64,000 nucleotides of DNA from Kibdelosporangium banguiense (GCF_017876405.1 NZ_JAGINW010000001.1:5903203-5967202), one strand, 5' to 3'. Counted from the stretch's first letter, positions 44,206 through 53,744 are shown. Notes: a model not told the origin generated them from the letters alone. Numbers and translations: made by a program.

Positions 44206-44720
44206 CCGACCTGGGGATGATCTCGCAGGTTCCCAAGCCGATGCGGTTCATCCTCAACTGGGGACGCAGGTACTCGTTGTGGGTGTTCAACTTCGGGCTG
44301 GCCTGCTGCGCGATCGAGTTCATCGCCACCTCGATGAGCAGGCACGACTTCATCCGGCTCGGCGTGATCCCGTTCGCGCCCAGCCCCCGGCAGGCAGACC
44401 TGATGGTGGTGTCCGGGACGGTCACCGACAAGATGGCGCCCGCCGTGCAGCGGCTCTACGAGCAGATGCCCGAGCCGAAATACGTGATCTCGTTCGGCGC
44501 CTGCTCCAACTGCGGCGGGCCGTACTGGGATTCCTACTGCGTGACCAAGGGCGTCGACCAGCTGATCCCCGTCGACGTCTACATCCCCGGCTGCCCGCCC
44601 CGCCCGGAGGCGCTGCTGCACGGGATCATGAAACTCCAGGCCAAGATCGGCGACGAGGACTGGGCCACCCGCGGCTCACCGGAATACCCGGCCTTCGAGC
44701 GGGTGCCCGATGGATCTTGA
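44196..44720 (+). CDS. nuoB: NADH-quinone oxidoreductase-type subunit B (cluster N2)
   Basis: A 174-residue subunit carrying the terminal [4Fe-4S] cluster N2. Ligands are the tandem Cys in NFGLACCAIEFIA, the Cys in SFGACSNCGGPYW and the one in YIPGCPPRPEALL. NuoB together with NuoD forms the quinone site. The start is GTG 44196 or GTG 44202; both overlap nuoA. The end overlaps nuoC by 11 bases. Confidence 0.95.
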   Translation: MGVTDLGMISQVPKPMRFILNWGRRYSLWVFNFGLACCAIEFIATSMSRHDFIRLGVIPFAPSPRQADLMVVSGTVTDKMAPAVQRLYEQMPEPKYVISFGACSNCGGPYWDSYCVTKGVDQLIPVDVYIPGCPPRPEALLHGIMKLQAKIGDEDWATRGSPEYPAFERVPDGS

Positions 44721-45240
44721 CGATTTCCCCTATGGTCGGGCCGAGACAGCCCACGGACAGCAAAGCGTGGACGTCCCGGCCGCCAACTGGATTCCCGCCC
44801 TTGAGTACACACGCGACATACTGGCCTGCGACTTCTTCGACTTCCTGACCGCAGTGGACGAACTCGACGAAGGAATCCGAATCGTCGCCCACGTCTACTC
44901 GACCTCTCTGAAGCACCACCTGCTGCTACGAACCCTGCTGGACGCACCTTTCGTGCTGCCGACCGCAACCGGCGTCTACAAGGGCGCGAACTGGCACGAG
45001 CGCGAAACCCACGAGATGTTCGGCGTGACCTTCTCAGGCCACCCGAACCTGATCCCGCTGCTGCTGCCCGATGGCTTCGAAGGCAACCCCCTGCGCAAGT
45101 CCTTCGTCCTCGCCAGCCGCGTGGCCAAACAATGGCCCGGCGAAGTAGACCCCGGCCAGTCCCTCACCGACCTGGGCAAACCCAAACGCCGCCGCAACCT
45201 GCCACCCGGAGTCCCCACCGACTGGAGGCAGGACTCATGA
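44710..45240 (+). CDS. nuoC: NADH-quinone oxidoreductase-type subunit C (30 kDa)
   Basis: A 176-residue soluble subunit. The family blocks are IRIVAHVYSTSLKHHLLLRTLL and GANWHERETHEMFGVTFSGH, then LLLPDGFEGNPLRKSFVL. In most bacteria nuoD follows nuoC (or is fused to it); here the ATGA at 45237-45240 leads straight into nuoH. The C-terminal tail is Pro/Arg-rich. Confidence 0.93.
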   Translation: MDLDDFPYGRAETAHGQQSVDVPAANWIPALEYTRDILACDFFDFLTAVDELDEGIRIVAHVYSTSLKHHLLLRTLLDAPFVLPTATGVYKGANWHERETHEMFGVTFSGHPNLIPLLLPDGFEGNPLRKSFVLASRVAKQWPGEVDPGQSLTDLGKPKRRRNLPPGVPTDWRQDS

Positions 45241-46196
45241 CCATTTTGGAGGTTGTGCTCCGGCTTGTGCTTGTGGTGGCGGCGTTTCTGATTCTGCCGT
45301 TGCTGGTGGGGCAGATGGAGCACAAGGCGATGGCGCATATGCAGGCGCGGCTTGGGCCGATGCATGCGGGTGGGTTTCATGGGTGGGCGCAGCTCATCGC
45401 CGACGGGGTGAAGTTCGTTCAGAAGGAACATGTTGTTCCTACCGAGGCTGATCGGCGAGTTTTCTCGCTGGCGCCTGCGGTCGCGTTGCTGCCGTACATG
45501 ATCGTGCTTGTCGTGATTCCGGTGGGGCCTGGGCTTGTCGCTGTCAATCTGGATATCGGGCTCTTCTTTGTGCTCGCGGTGATGAGTGTGAGTGTGCTCG
45601 GGTCTGTGATGGCGGGGTGGTCCAGCGGGAACAAGTACTCGTTGCTGGGCGGGTTGCGGAGTGCGGCGCAGTTGATGGCGTATGAGCTGCCGCTTGTGCT
45701 TGCGGCGTCGTCTGTTGCGATGGCGGCGGGGACGCTGTCGTTGAGTGGGATTGTCGAGGCGTGGTCGCCCTGGTGGTTGTTGTGGCAGGCGCCCGCACTG
45801 CTGATCTTTTTTGTCGCCGGGCTCGCTGAGCTGGCGCGGCCGCCTTTTGACATGCCGGTTGCGGACTCGGAGATTGTGCTGGGGCCGTACACCGAGTACA
45901 CGGGGTTGCGGTTCGCGCTGTTCCTGCTGGCTGAGTATGCGGGGATTGTTGTGTTGTGCGCGTTGACGGCCGTGCTTTTCCTCGGTGGGTGGCGTGGGCC
46001 GTTCGCGTCGGACGATCTGGGGCCGGTCTGGTTTCTGGCCAAGGTTTTCGTGCTCGCGTTCGTCGTGATCTGGTTGCGGGTCAGCAATCCGCGGCTGCGG
46101 GCCGACCAGCTCCAAAAGCTCGCGTGGCAGGTGCTTGTGCCGTTGAGCCTGGCGCAGCTCGCGCTGACCGGTGTGGTGAAGGTGGTGGCGTCGTGA
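45237..46196 (+). CDS. nuoH: NADH-quinone oxidoreductase-type subunit H
   Basis: A 319-residue membrane subunit with about eight helices that anchors the peripheral arm and forms the quinone channel. Signature: MAHMQARLGPMHAGGFHGWAQ, KFVQKEHVVPTEADRRVFSL and AELARPPFDMPVADSE with the conserved Glu. ATG overlaps the nuoC stop. Its codons use more G/T-ending forms (CTT, GTT, GGG) than its neighbours, giving a different look to this segment. Confidence 0.95.
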   Translation: MTILEVVLRLVLVVAAFLILPLLVGQMEHKAMAHMQARLGPMHAGGFHGWAQLIADGVKFVQKEHVVPTEADRRVFSLAPAVALLPYMIVLVVIPVGPGLVAVNLDIGLFFVLAVMSVSVLGSVMAGWSSGNKYSLLGGLRSAAQLMAYELPLVLAASSVAMAAGTLSLSGIVEAWSPWWLLWQAPALLIFFVAGLAELARPPFDMPVADSEIVLGPYTEYTGLRFALFLLAEYAGIVVLCALTAVLFLGGWRGPFASDDLGPVWFLAKVFVLAFVVIWLRVSNPRLRADQLQKLAWQVLVPLSLAQLALTGVVKVVAS

Positions 46197-46636
46197 AGGG
46201 AATCCTCAAAGGACTGGCCGTCACGTTGCGGACGATGACCCGCCGGTCGGTCACGCGGCAGTATCCGGAAGTCAAGCCCGACCTCCCGCCGCGCAGCCGG
46301 GGCGTGATCGCGCTGCTGGAGGAGAACTGCACATCCTGCATGCTGTGTGCCCGGGAATGCCCGGACTGGTGCATCTACATCGAATCGCACAAGGAAGTCC
46401 AGCCGCCCGAGGTCGAAGGCGGCCGTGCCCGCAGCAAGAATGTGCTCGACCGGTTCGCCATCGACTTCTCACTCTGTATGTACTGCGGGATCTGCATCGA
46501 AGTGTGCCCGTTCGACGCGTTGTTCTGGTCGCCGGAATTCGAGTACGCCGAACAGCAGATCGCCGGCCTCACCCACGAGATGGATCTGCTCGGCACCTGG
46601 ATGGACACGGTCCAGCGCGAAGAGGACGGCAAATGA
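46193..46636 (+). CDS. nuoI: NADH-quinone oxidoreductase-type subunit I (two 4Fe-4S clusters)
   Basis: A 147-residue ferredoxin-like subunit. The clusters N6a and N6b are bound by CTSCMLCARECP and CMYCGICIEVCP. In a canonical complex they pass electrons from NuoG to NuoB; without NuoEFG they are the first clusters of this reduced complex and the probable entry point for a ferredoxin-like donor. GTG 46193 overlaps the nuoH stop. Confidence 0.95.
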   Translation: MKGILKGLAVTLRTMTRRSVTRQYPEVKPDLPPRSRGVIALLEENCTSCMLCARECPDWCIYIESHKEVQPPEVEGGRARSKNVLDRFAIDFSLCMYCGICIEVCPFDALFWSPEFEYAEQQIAGLTHEMDLLGTWMDTVQREEDGK

Positions 46637-47157
46637 CGGGCGCGGAGATCGTGTTCGTGCTGCTGGGCGTGGTCGCCCTGGCGTCCGCGGTCGTGGTGGT
46701 CACGACAAAACAGCTCGTGCGGGCCGCGCTGTGGCTGGTGGTGAGCTTCGGCGCGATCGCGGCGTGCTTTCTGGTCCTGACAGCCGAGTTGGTCGCGTGG
46801 GTACAGGTGCTGATCTACGTCGGCGCGGTCGTCGTGCTGCTGCTGTTCGGCATCATGCTCACGCGCGCACCGATCGGTCGTTCGTCTGATTTGGACAGTC
46901 GTAATCGGCCGGCAGCGATAGCTGTCGCTGCGGCCACCGCTGGAATTCTGGTCACAGTTCTGGTGAGCGGATTCCAGCATGCCTACGTCGACGTGGGTAG
47001 CTCGGTGAGTGGCTCGGCTGCTGGCATTGGGGCGAGCGTGTTCCGGTACTGGGTGCTGCCGTTCGAGGTGCTGTCGGTGTTGCTGCTGGCCGCGTTGGTC
47101 GGCGCGATCGTGTTGTCCCGCACCGATATCGGGCCGCCGCGGGACGGTGATGGCTGA
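46633..47157 (+). CDS. nuoJ: NADH-quinone oxidoreductase-type subunit J
   Basis: A 174-residue membrane subunit with five helices. AALWLVVSFGAIAACFLVLTA followed by WVQVLIYVGAVVVLLLFGIML is the family core. ATG 46633 overlaps the nuoI stop and its own stop overlaps nuoK by one base. Confidence 0.93.
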   Translation: MTGAEIVFVLLGVVALASAVVVVTTKQLVRAALWLVVSFGAIAACFLVLTAELVAWVQVLIYVGAVVVLLLFGIMLTRAPIGRSSDLDSRNRPAAIAVAAATAGILVTVLVSGFQHAYVDVGSSVSGSAAGIGASVFRYWVLPFEVLSVLLLAALVGAIVLSRTDIGPPRDGDG

Positions 47158-47480
47158 TGCACGTCGCGTACCCGGTTGTGCTGGCCGCGATGCTGTTCTC
47201 CATCGGTGTCTACGGCGTTCTGGCCAGGCGCAACGCCATCCTGGTCCTGATGTCGGTCGAGCTGATGCTCAACGCGGTCAACCTGAACCTGGTCGTCTTC
47301 GATGTCTGGCTGGCCGACAGACTCGGGTCCGGGCAGGTGCTGACCTTGTTCGTGATCGTCATCGCGGCCGCGGAGGTCGGGCTGGGCCTGGCGATCGTGC
47401 TGCAGGTGTTCCGCAACCGCGCCACGATAGCCATCGACGCGATGACCGAGTTGAACGAGCGCGACGAGGAAAAGCTATGA
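47157..47480 (+). CDS. nuoK: NADH-quinone oxidoreductase-type subunit K
   Basis: A 107-residue three-helix subunit. LVLMSVELMLNAVNLNLV contains the conserved Glu of the proton path and LFVIVIAAAEVGLGLAIVL the second one. ATG 47157 forms TGATG with the nuoJ stop. Confidence 0.95.
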   Translation: MHVAYPVVLAAMLFSIGVYGVLARRNAILVLMSVELMLNAVNLNLVVFDVWLADRLGSGQVLTLFVIVIAAAEVGLGLAIVLQVFRNRATIAIDAMTELNERDEEKL

Positions 47481-49234
47481 CGGCCGCGCTCATTGTCCTG
47501 TTCCCGTTCGTGGCGGCACTCCTCGGAATGCTCTTCAGTCGTTACATCAAGCCTTGTTGGTTCGCGGTGGCCGGGACCGGGCTGAGCGCGGGCTTCGCGA
47601 TCGCGTTGACGTTCCTCGAGCCCTTCGAGACCCGTGCGTTGCTGACGCCGACCGGAACGATCCCGATCACGCTGGGCATGCGGGCCGATGAACTGTCGTC
47701 GACGGTCGCGGTGATGGTCACGCTTGTCGCCCTGGCGATCCAGATCTACTCGATCGGGTACATGAAGCACGACGTCCGGTATCCGGCGTTCGCCGCACTG
47801 GTCTCGTTGTTCACTGCCGCGATGCTCACCGTCGTACTGTCGGCCGACCTGATCGTCATCTACGTCGGCTGGGAGATCATGGGCGTCTGCTCGTACTTCC
47901 TGATCGGCCACCACTGGGAGAAGCCGAGCGCCACGGCCGCCGCGGTGAAGTCGTTCCTGATGACACGGTTCGGTGATGTGGGTTTCCTCTTCGGGATCTT
48001 TGTGCTTGGTGTCGCGGCGGGCTCGTTCCGGGTTTCCGACGTCATCGCGGCGGTCCCCACGATGTCCCCGGGCACCGTGCTGACCGGAACCTTGCTGTTG
48101 CTGGTCGGTGTGGTGGGCAAGGCGGCCCAGTTTCCGCTGCACAGCTGGCTGCCGGATGCCATGGCCGGTCCGGCGCCGGTCAGCGCCCTGATCCACGCCG
48201 CCACGATGGTCGCGGCCGGGGCGTACATGGTCGCGCTGCTGTTCCCGGTCTTCCTGGCCGCGCCGCTGACTCTGGAGATCCTCGGCCTGATCGCGGTGAT
48301 CTCCATGATCGGCTCCGCGTTGGCCGCACTGGTCACCGACGACCTCAAACGCGTGCTGGCGTACTCCACGATCAGCCAGCTCAGCGTCATGTTCGCGGCG
48401 CTCGCGGTCGGCGGCCGGACCCAGGCCGTCGGTCATCTGCTTTCCCACGCCGCCTTCAAGGCCCTGCTGTTCCTCGGCGCGGGCGCCGTGATCATCGCGG
48501 TGGGCAGCAACCTCATGGCCGACATGAGTGGCCTGCGCCGTCGCATGCCCGTCACGTTCCTCACAATGACGGTCGGGTTCGCTGCCTTGGCTGGGATTCC
48601 GCCGACGGCCGGGTTCTTCAGCAAGGACGCGGTCGTGGCCGCGGCGGAGCATTCCACCGGTTGGCTGGTCTTGACCGGGTTGCTGGTCACCGCTTTGCTG
48701 ACCGCGGCATACACCACGCGTGCCTGGTTGCGGACGTTCTTCGGCCCGAATGGTCCCGAGGTCGATGAGGCGTCGAAGATCATGCTGGTGCCGTTGGCAG
48801 TTCTCGCAACAGCGTCGTTGCTGCTCGGGTTGGGCGCGGTGTGGGTCGAGGAGTTGCGGCCGGAATTGCTGAGCGCGGTGTTGTCCGTTGTGTTGGCTGG
48901 AATTGGTGCGGTGCTGGTGTTTCTGGCCTGGCGGCGTGACCCTGCGCGCGATCCGGCGGTCTTGCTGGGCCGGGCGCGAGGCGTTTTCGCCTCCGCTTTC
49001 GGCACGGACGATCTTTACGAGCGAACTGTGGCCAGGGGAGTGGTGAAGCTCGCTAACGGCGTTGTGCGGGTCGACGATTCCGTTGTCGGGCAGACGGTTC
49101 GCGGCACCGGCCGCGGGGCGCGTGCGCTCGGCGGGGTACTGAGGCTGACACAGAACGGGAATCCGCAGTTCTATGTCACCGCTGTGCTCGCCGGGGTCGT
49201 GTTGATCGCGGTCGGGGTGGTGGTGCTGCAATGA
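47477..49234 (+). CDS. nuoL: NADH-quinone oxidoreductase-type subunit L (antiporter-like)
   Basis: A 585-residue antiporter-like subunit. Signature: YVGWEIMGVCSYFLIGHHWEKPSA-type helix 5 region with the key Glu, HSWLPDAMAGPAPVSALIHA with the broken helix, and DDLKRVLAYSTISQLSVMF. A C-terminal amphipathic segment and last helix (FYVTAVLAGVVLIAVGVVVL) are present, as needed for the lateral helix. ATG 47477 overlaps nuoK (ATGA). Confidence 0.95.
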   Translation: MTAALIVLFPFVAALLGMLFSRYIKPCWFAVAGTGLSAGFAIALTFLEPFETRALLTPTGTIPITLGMRADELSSTVAVMVTLVALAIQIYSIGYMKHDVRYPAFAALVSLFTAAMLTVVLSADLIVIYVGWEIMGVCSYFLIGHHWEKPSATAAAVKSFLMTRFGDVGFLFGIFVLGVAAGSFRVSDVIAAVPTMSPGTVLTGTLLLLVGVVGKAAQFPLHSWLPDAMAGPAPVSALIHAATMVAAGAYMVALLFPVFLAAPLTLEILGLIAVISMIGSALAALVTDDLKRVLAYSTISQLSVMFAALAVGGRTQAVGHLLSHAAFKALLFLGAGAVIIAVGSNLMADMSGLRRRMPVTFLTMTVGFAALAGIPPTAGFFSKDAVVAAAEHSTGWLVLTGLLVTALLTAAYTTRAWLRTFFGPNGPEVDEASKIMLVPLAVLATASLLLGLGAVWVEELRPELLSAVLSVVLAGIGAVLVFLAWRRDPARDPAVLLGRARGVFASAFGTDDLYERTVARGVVKLANGVVRVDDSVVGQTVRGTGRGARALGGVLRLTQNGNPQFYVTAVLAGVVLIAVGVVVLQ

Positions 49235-50724
49235 GCGTGCTTCCGGTGCTCTTCTTCGCGATTCCCCTGATCGGGTGTATCGCGGTTTTGGCCGTACCCG
49301 AGCGAATCGCCGTGGTGCTGGGCATTGTGATCACCGCGGTCACTTTTGTGTTGACCGTGGTGGCTGCCATGTCGTTCAGCTATGTCGGCGGCGGGATGCA
49401 CCTGGTCACCGATCTTTCGTGGATTCCCCCGATCGGGCTACGGTTTCATCTTGGTATTGACGGCGTTTCGGTCCCGTTGGTGATTCTCACGGCCCTGCTG
49501 TGCCTGCTGGGAATGATCTATGTCGCACGCCGTGAAGCCGGGCTGGAGCGTCCGCGAGCGTTTGTCTCATTGCTGTTGCTGACCGAGGTCGGCATGCTCG
49601 GCACGTTCATTTCTCTGGATCTGTTGCTGTTCTTCGTGTTCTTCGAAGTCGTGCTGATCCCGATGTACGCGCTGATCGCCGGCTGGGGCGGCGCGGGCCG
49701 GGTCCGGGCCGCCCGGCAGTTCATCCTGTACACACTGCTCGGCTCGGGTGTGCTGCTCGTCGGGCTGCTCGTGATCTACGGCAATACGTCTACTTTGGAC
49801 ATGGTGGAGCTTGCGGCCCGTGACGGCGCCGGGATGAGCCGTGCCGTCCAGATTATCGCCTTCGTGCTGGTCGCCGGCGGGCTGGCGGTGAAGGTGCCGA
49901 TGTGGCCGTTGCACACCTGGCTGCCGGACGCGCACAGCGAAGCACCGACCGTCGGATCGGTGCTGCTGGCCGGTGTCCTGCTGAAAATGGGTACGTACGG
50001 CCTGATCCGCATCGCGCTGCCGACCCTGCCCGAAGGTGCCCTGGCGGTCGCGCCGTTCCTGGGCGCGCTCGGGGTCATCGGGATCGTCTACGCGGCGCTG
50101 GCCTGTCTGGCCCAGCGCAACCTCAAACGGCTGATCGCGTTCTCCAGTGTCGGTCACATGGGGTTCGTGCTGCTCGGGATTTCCACCCTTACAGCGGCTG
50201 GCGTCAACGCGGCGCTGTTGGCCAACATTGCTCACGGATTGATCACTGGCTTGCTGTTCTTCCTGGTAGGTGGCATGGCAGAGCGGTTCGGCAGCACGGA
50301 TATGGACAAGATCGGGGGCGGCACCCTGACCCTGGCGCCGCGGCTGGGCGTGCTGTTGATCATCGCCGCGGTCGCCAGTTTCGGCCTGCCCGGCCTGGCC
50401 GGGTTCTGGGGCGAGATGCTCGCCATGCTGGCGGCGTTCAATCCGGCCGAAAGCCTCGACCGTGGTCTGTACCTGGCCTACATGGTCATCGCCGGGATCG
50501 GGGCCGTGCTGACCGCGGCCTATTTCCTGGTCATGCTGCGGAAGGTCGCGCAGGGAACGGTCGCCGCGTGGCGCCGGGACGGCGGGATCATGGACGTCAC
50601 CAGGTCGGAGATGGTCGCCTGGGTTCCGTTGGTGGTCCTGGTCCTCGTCGTGGGAATCTGGCCCGGTCTGGTGCTGGGCCCGACTGCGGAAACCGTCAGT
50701 GCCTATCTGTCTGGGGGCGGATGA
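49231..50724 (+). CDS. nuoM: NADH-quinone oxidoreductase-type subunit M (antiporter-like)
   Basis: A 497-residue antiporter-like subunit with about 14 helices. FFVFFEVVLIPMYALIAGWG carries the conserved Glu, MWPLHTWLPDAHSEAPTVGS the broken helix and LKRLIAFSSVGHMGFVLLG the Lys. ATGA overlap with nuoL. Confidence 0.95.
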   Translation: MSVLPVLFFAIPLIGCIAVLAVPERIAVVLGIVITAVTFVLTVVAAMSFSYVGGGMHLVTDLSWIPPIGLRFHLGIDGVSVPLVILTALLCLLGMIYVARREAGLERPRAFVSLLLLTEVGMLGTFISLDLLLFFVFFEVVLIPMYALIAGWGGAGRVRAARQFILYTLLGSGVLLVGLLVIYGNTSTLDMVELAARDGAGMSRAVQIIAFVLVAGGLAVKVPMWPLHTWLPDAHSEAPTVGSVLLAGVLLKMGTYGLIRIALPTLPEGALAVAPFLGALGVIGIVYAALACLAQRNLKRLIAFSSVGHMGFVLLGISTLTAAGVNAALLANIAHGLITGLLFFLVGGMAERFGSTDMDKIGGGTLTLAPRLGVLLIIAAVASFGLPGLAGFWGEMLAMLAAFNPAESLDRGLYLAYMVIAGIGAVLTAAYFLVMLRKVAQGTVAAWRRDGGIMDVTRSEMVAWVPLVVLVLVVGIWPGLVLGPTAETVSAYLSGGG

Positions 50725-50727
50725 CCT

Positions 50728-52182
50728 ATGCCGGCCGTCCAGGACATCGACTATCTGGCCATCGCACCGCCGCTGATCCTCGCGCTCGCGGCCATTCTGG
50801 TGCTGGTGGCCGAGACATTTCTGCCGCGCGTCGATGCATTGGCCATCGGTGGGATCGTGCTGGCAGGCGGCGCTGAGATTGCTTTGACAGCAGGGGGTCG
50901 GACGCGTGGAACGTTCTGTGTGGACGGTTCGTGCTCGTTCGTCGTGGACGATTTCACGCTGCTGTTCCAGTCGGTCATGCTGATCGCCGGTGTGATCGTG
51001 GTGCTGATGGCGCAGGTGGAGATCCGTGATACCCGCCTGCCGGCCGGCGAGTTCTACTTCTTGATTCTGGGCGCGTTGTCCGGCGCGCTTACTCTCGCAG
51101 CCGGGCGCGATCTGGTCACGTTGCTGGTCTCGCTGGAAGTTGTGTCATTGCCGCTGTTCGCTTTGGTGGCGTTGCGCCGGTATGACGGCCGGTCGTCCGA
51201 GGCCGGGGTGAAGATGTTCCTGGTCTCGGTGGTGTCCACCGCCGTGATGCTGTTCGGGATCAGCCTGGTCTACGGCGCCACCGGAACGCTTTTCCTCGAC
51301 CGGATCGGGGCCGTGCTGGCGACACCGTCTCCTTTGGAATCCGTCGCGGGTGTCGGCGTCGTGCTGGTGCTGGTCGGCTTCGGGTTCAAGGTCTCGGCCG
51401 TGCCGTTCCATTTCTGGGCGCCGGACACGTATCAGGGGTCACCGGTCGCGGTCGCGGCTTTCCTGTCCGTGGTGTCCAAGGCGGCCGGGTTCGCCGGGCT
51501 GGCCTTGGTCCTGAGCATCGCGTTCGCGCCGTTCGCCGACGTCTGGGGGCCGCTGGTCGCTGTGCTGGCCGCGGTGTCCATGACGGTCGGCAATCTGGTG
51601 GCGTTGCGGCAGAAGACCGTTATCCGACTGCTTGCTTGGTCGTCGATCGCCCAGGCGGGGTACATGCTCGCGCCGCTCGGCGCGGCTGGGGGAGGAGCGC
51701 CGCTGGGCGAGCTGGTGGCCGCGACCATCGGATACGTCGCGATCTACGCGCTGATGAACATCGGTGTGTTCGCGGTGATCTCGTTCGTCGGCTGGGTCGG
51801 GCGGCATGGCGGGGGAATGCTGGACGACTACCGTGGTCTGGCTCGCACGAACCCTCTTGTGGCAGTCGCTTTGGCGTTCTTCCTGGCCTGCCTGGCCGGT
51901 CTGCCGCCAGGGCTGGCGGGATTGTTCGCCAAGATCGTGGTCTTCCAGGGCACGATCCTCGGTGGGTACGGCTGGCTGGCCGTGATCATGGCGGTGAACA
52001 CCGTGATCGGCTTGTTCTACTACCTGGCCTGGGCCAGCCGGCTGTTCGCCGCCCGGCCGGAGACTGTCCAGTTCGGACAGGTGAAGCGACCGGTCGGCGT
52101 GGCGATCGGCGTCGCGGCCCTGGGGACTGTGCTGATATCCGTTCTGCCACAGGTTGTTCTCGGTGTCTCGATTGGAGGGTGA
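50728..52182 (+). CDS. nuoN: NADH-quinone oxidoreductase-type subunit N (antiporter-like)
   Basis: A 484-residue antiporter-like subunit. LLVSLEVVSLPLFALVALRR, VPFHFWAPDTYQGSPVAVAA and RLLAWSSIAQAGYMLAPLGA are the family blocks. It starts three bases behind nuoM. Its end contains GGAGG, which serves as ribosome-binding site of the small gene that follows. Confidence 0.95.
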   Translation: MPAVQDIDYLAIAPPLILALAAILVLVAETFLPRVDALAIGGIVLAGGAEIALTAGGRTRGTFCVDGSCSFVVDDFTLLFQSVMLIAGVIVVLMAQVEIRDTRLPAGEFYFLILGALSGALTLAAGRDLVTLLVSLEVVSLPLFALVALRRYDGRSSEAGVKMFLVSVVSTAVMLFGISLVYGATGTLFLDRIGAVLATPSPLESVAGVGVVLVLVGFGFKVSAVPFHFWAPDTYQGSPVAVAAFLSVVSKAAGFAGLALVLSIAFAPFADVWGPLVAVLAAVSMTVGNLVALRQKTVIRLLAWSSIAQAGYMLAPLGAAGGGAPLGELVAATIGYVAIYALMNIGVFAVISFVGWVGRHGGGMLDDYRGLARTNPLVAVALAFFLACLAGLPPGLAGLFAKIVVFQGTILGGYGWLAVIMAVNTVIGLFYYLAWASRLFAARPETVQFGQVKRPVGVAIGVAALGTVLISVLPQVVLGVSIGG

Positions 52183-52183
52183 C

Positions 52184-52384
52184 GTGCAGGCGACCGTCGC
52201 GACGTTCTCGGCTTCGACGCGGAGCGGAACGGTTCTGCTCGACGACGGCCGCTCATTGTCCTTCGACGCGCAAGCGTTCTCGAAGAGTTCGCTGCGGATG
52301 CTCCGGCTCGGGCAACGTGTTGTGCTGCGTGTGGTTGATGGCCGGGTGGTGGCCATCAACCACATCGCACTACCGCTCGACTAG
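52184..52384 (+). CDS. Small cold-shock/OB-fold-like protein coupled to nuoN
   Basis: A 66-residue protein from GTG 52184, one base after the nuoN stop, with GGAGG at 52175-52179. The text QATVATFSASTRSGTVLLDD, DGRSLSFDAQAF and LGQRVVLRVVDGRVVAI has the strand pattern of a cold-shock OB fold, but RNP1/RNP2 aromatics are weak. It is the eleventh gene of the nuo transcript. Function unknown; could bind RNA or be a small assembly protein. Confidence 0.65.
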   Translation: MQATVATFSASTRSGTVLLDDGRSLSFDAQAFSKSSLRMLRLGQRVVLRVVDGRVVAINHIALPLD

Positions 52385-52394
52385 GGCAGTTGGA

Positions 52395-53744
52395 CTAGGC
52401 AGCTGCCACGCTTGCTCGCGCGTCGACCAGGCCGATACCGCATCCGCCGACGCAGCTACCCGGCATCGCTCGAGCCCGGAGCCTGGACGCCAGCAGCGCC
52501 GGGGTCAGACCCGGGTTCTTGTGCAGCATCAACGCGGCCACACCGGAAATGTGCGGCGCCGCCATGCTGGTGCCCTGGTAGAAGGCGTAGGACTGGGCAC
52601 CCGGCACAGTCGTTCCCGCGTTCAATGTGGACAGAACGCCGTTGGCGACGGTCGGCGAGGTCTCGCCACCCGGAGCTGTGATCTCCACTGTGGCACCGAA
52701 GTTGGAGTACACCGCGCGGTTGCCCTGCCGGTCACTCGCCGCCACCGTGATCACACCGGCACAGTTCGCCGGGGTGGCGGTGGAAGCGTTCAGGTTGCTG
52801 TTACCGGCCGATACGACAACCGACGAACCGCGGCTGATCGCGCCGTTGATGGCCGCCTGCAGTGCCGCCGGGCACGCACCGGAACCGCCGAGGCTCATGT
52901 TCAGCACACGGGCCGGGTTCGGGTTGTTCGGGACACCCGCGACCACGCCACCCGACGCCCACGTGATTCCGTCGATGATGTCCGCGAACGTGCCACCGCA
53001 ACGTCCGAGCACACGCACCGGAACAATCCTGGCCGCCGGCGCCACGCCCGAGACACCGACAGCGTTGTTCCGCAGAGCAGCAACAGTTCCGGACACGTGC
53101 GTACCGTGCCAGCTGCTGTTGCGGGCCGGTGTCCCCACGCCACACTCGCCCGCGGCCTGCCAGTCACCCTGGTCCTGCGGGTTGTTGTCCCGGCCGTTGC
53201 CGTCACGCGCCGCGGCGGCGTTGGTGATCATGTCGTAGCCGCCGAGGTAGTTGGCGTTGAGCTCGGTGTGCGACGTCCGGCCGGTGTCGATCACCGCGAC
53301 CCGCACGCCGCTGCCGGTGAAGCCCGAGTCCCACGCCGTGTCCACACGGGCGCCGGCCAGGGCCTCGAAGTAGTGCCACTGCTGCGGATACATCGGATCG
53401 TTGGGCGTCAGGTCGGCCTGCAGCACGCCGTTGGGCTCCGCGAACATGACGTCGCCACGAGCCTTCAAGCTGTTGAGAACGGCGTTGCTGGCCTTGGTGT
53501 CGAGCCGCTGGTCAGCCTTCACCAGCACCGCGCCGACCGAAACCTCGCCGACCACGCGCAACTTCTGGGCCACTAACGCGTCGCGTGCCGCGACGCCGTC
53601 ACGGAACTTGACGATGAACTCACTGACGGCAGGCGATTCCGCGGCCGCAGGGGCCGCGGTCGCCGTCACGGGCGTCAGCGCCAAAAGTGTCATTGCCGCG
53701 GCCAGGCCTGTCACAGCCAGCCGCCGGGTCAATCCACTTCTCAT
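52395..53744 (-). CDS. Secreted subtilisin-like serine peptidase (S8)
   Basis: A 449-residue preproenzyme. Signal peptide to about residue 35 (VTGLAAAMTLLALTPVTATA), then an I9-type propeptide (SEFIVKFRDGVAARDALVAQ), then the catalytic domain with Asp153 (VAVIDTGRTSH), His213 (WHGTHVSGT), oxyanion Asn315 (SAGNSN) and Ser393 (GTSMAAPHIS). Cys pairs (CGVGTP, CPAAL, CVGGCG) suggest disulfides outside the cell. It sits between the nuo operon and the nuoD operon and is convergent with the former. Confidence 0.93.
   Translation of the reverse strand: MRSGLTRRLAVTGLAAAMTLLALTPVTATAAPAAAESPAVSEFIVKFRDGVAARDALVAQKLRVVGEVSVGAVLVKADQRLDTKASNAVLNSLKARGDVMFAEPNGVLQADLTPNDPMYPQQWHYFEALAGARVDTAWDSGFTGSGVRVAVIDTGRTSHTELNANYLGGYDMITNAAAARDGNGRDNNPQDQGDWQAAGECGVGTPARNSSWHGTHVSGTVAALRNNAVGVSGVAPAARIVPVRVLGRCGGTFADIIDGITWASGGVVAGVPNNPNPARVLNMSLGGSGACPAALQAAINGAISRGSSVVVSAGNSNLNASTATPANCAGVITVAASDRQGNRAVYSNFGATVEITAPGGETSPTVANGVLSTLNAGTTVPGAQSYAFYQGTSMAAPHISGVAALMLHKNPGLTPALLASRLRARAMPGSCVGGCGIGLVDARASVAAA

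Noticed and set aside
47210..49231. 673-codon open frame antisense to nuoL
   Set aside because: Its translation is rich in Gln, His, Arg and Asp in a pattern expected from reading high-GC codons backwards, and nuoL on the other strand is unmistakable.
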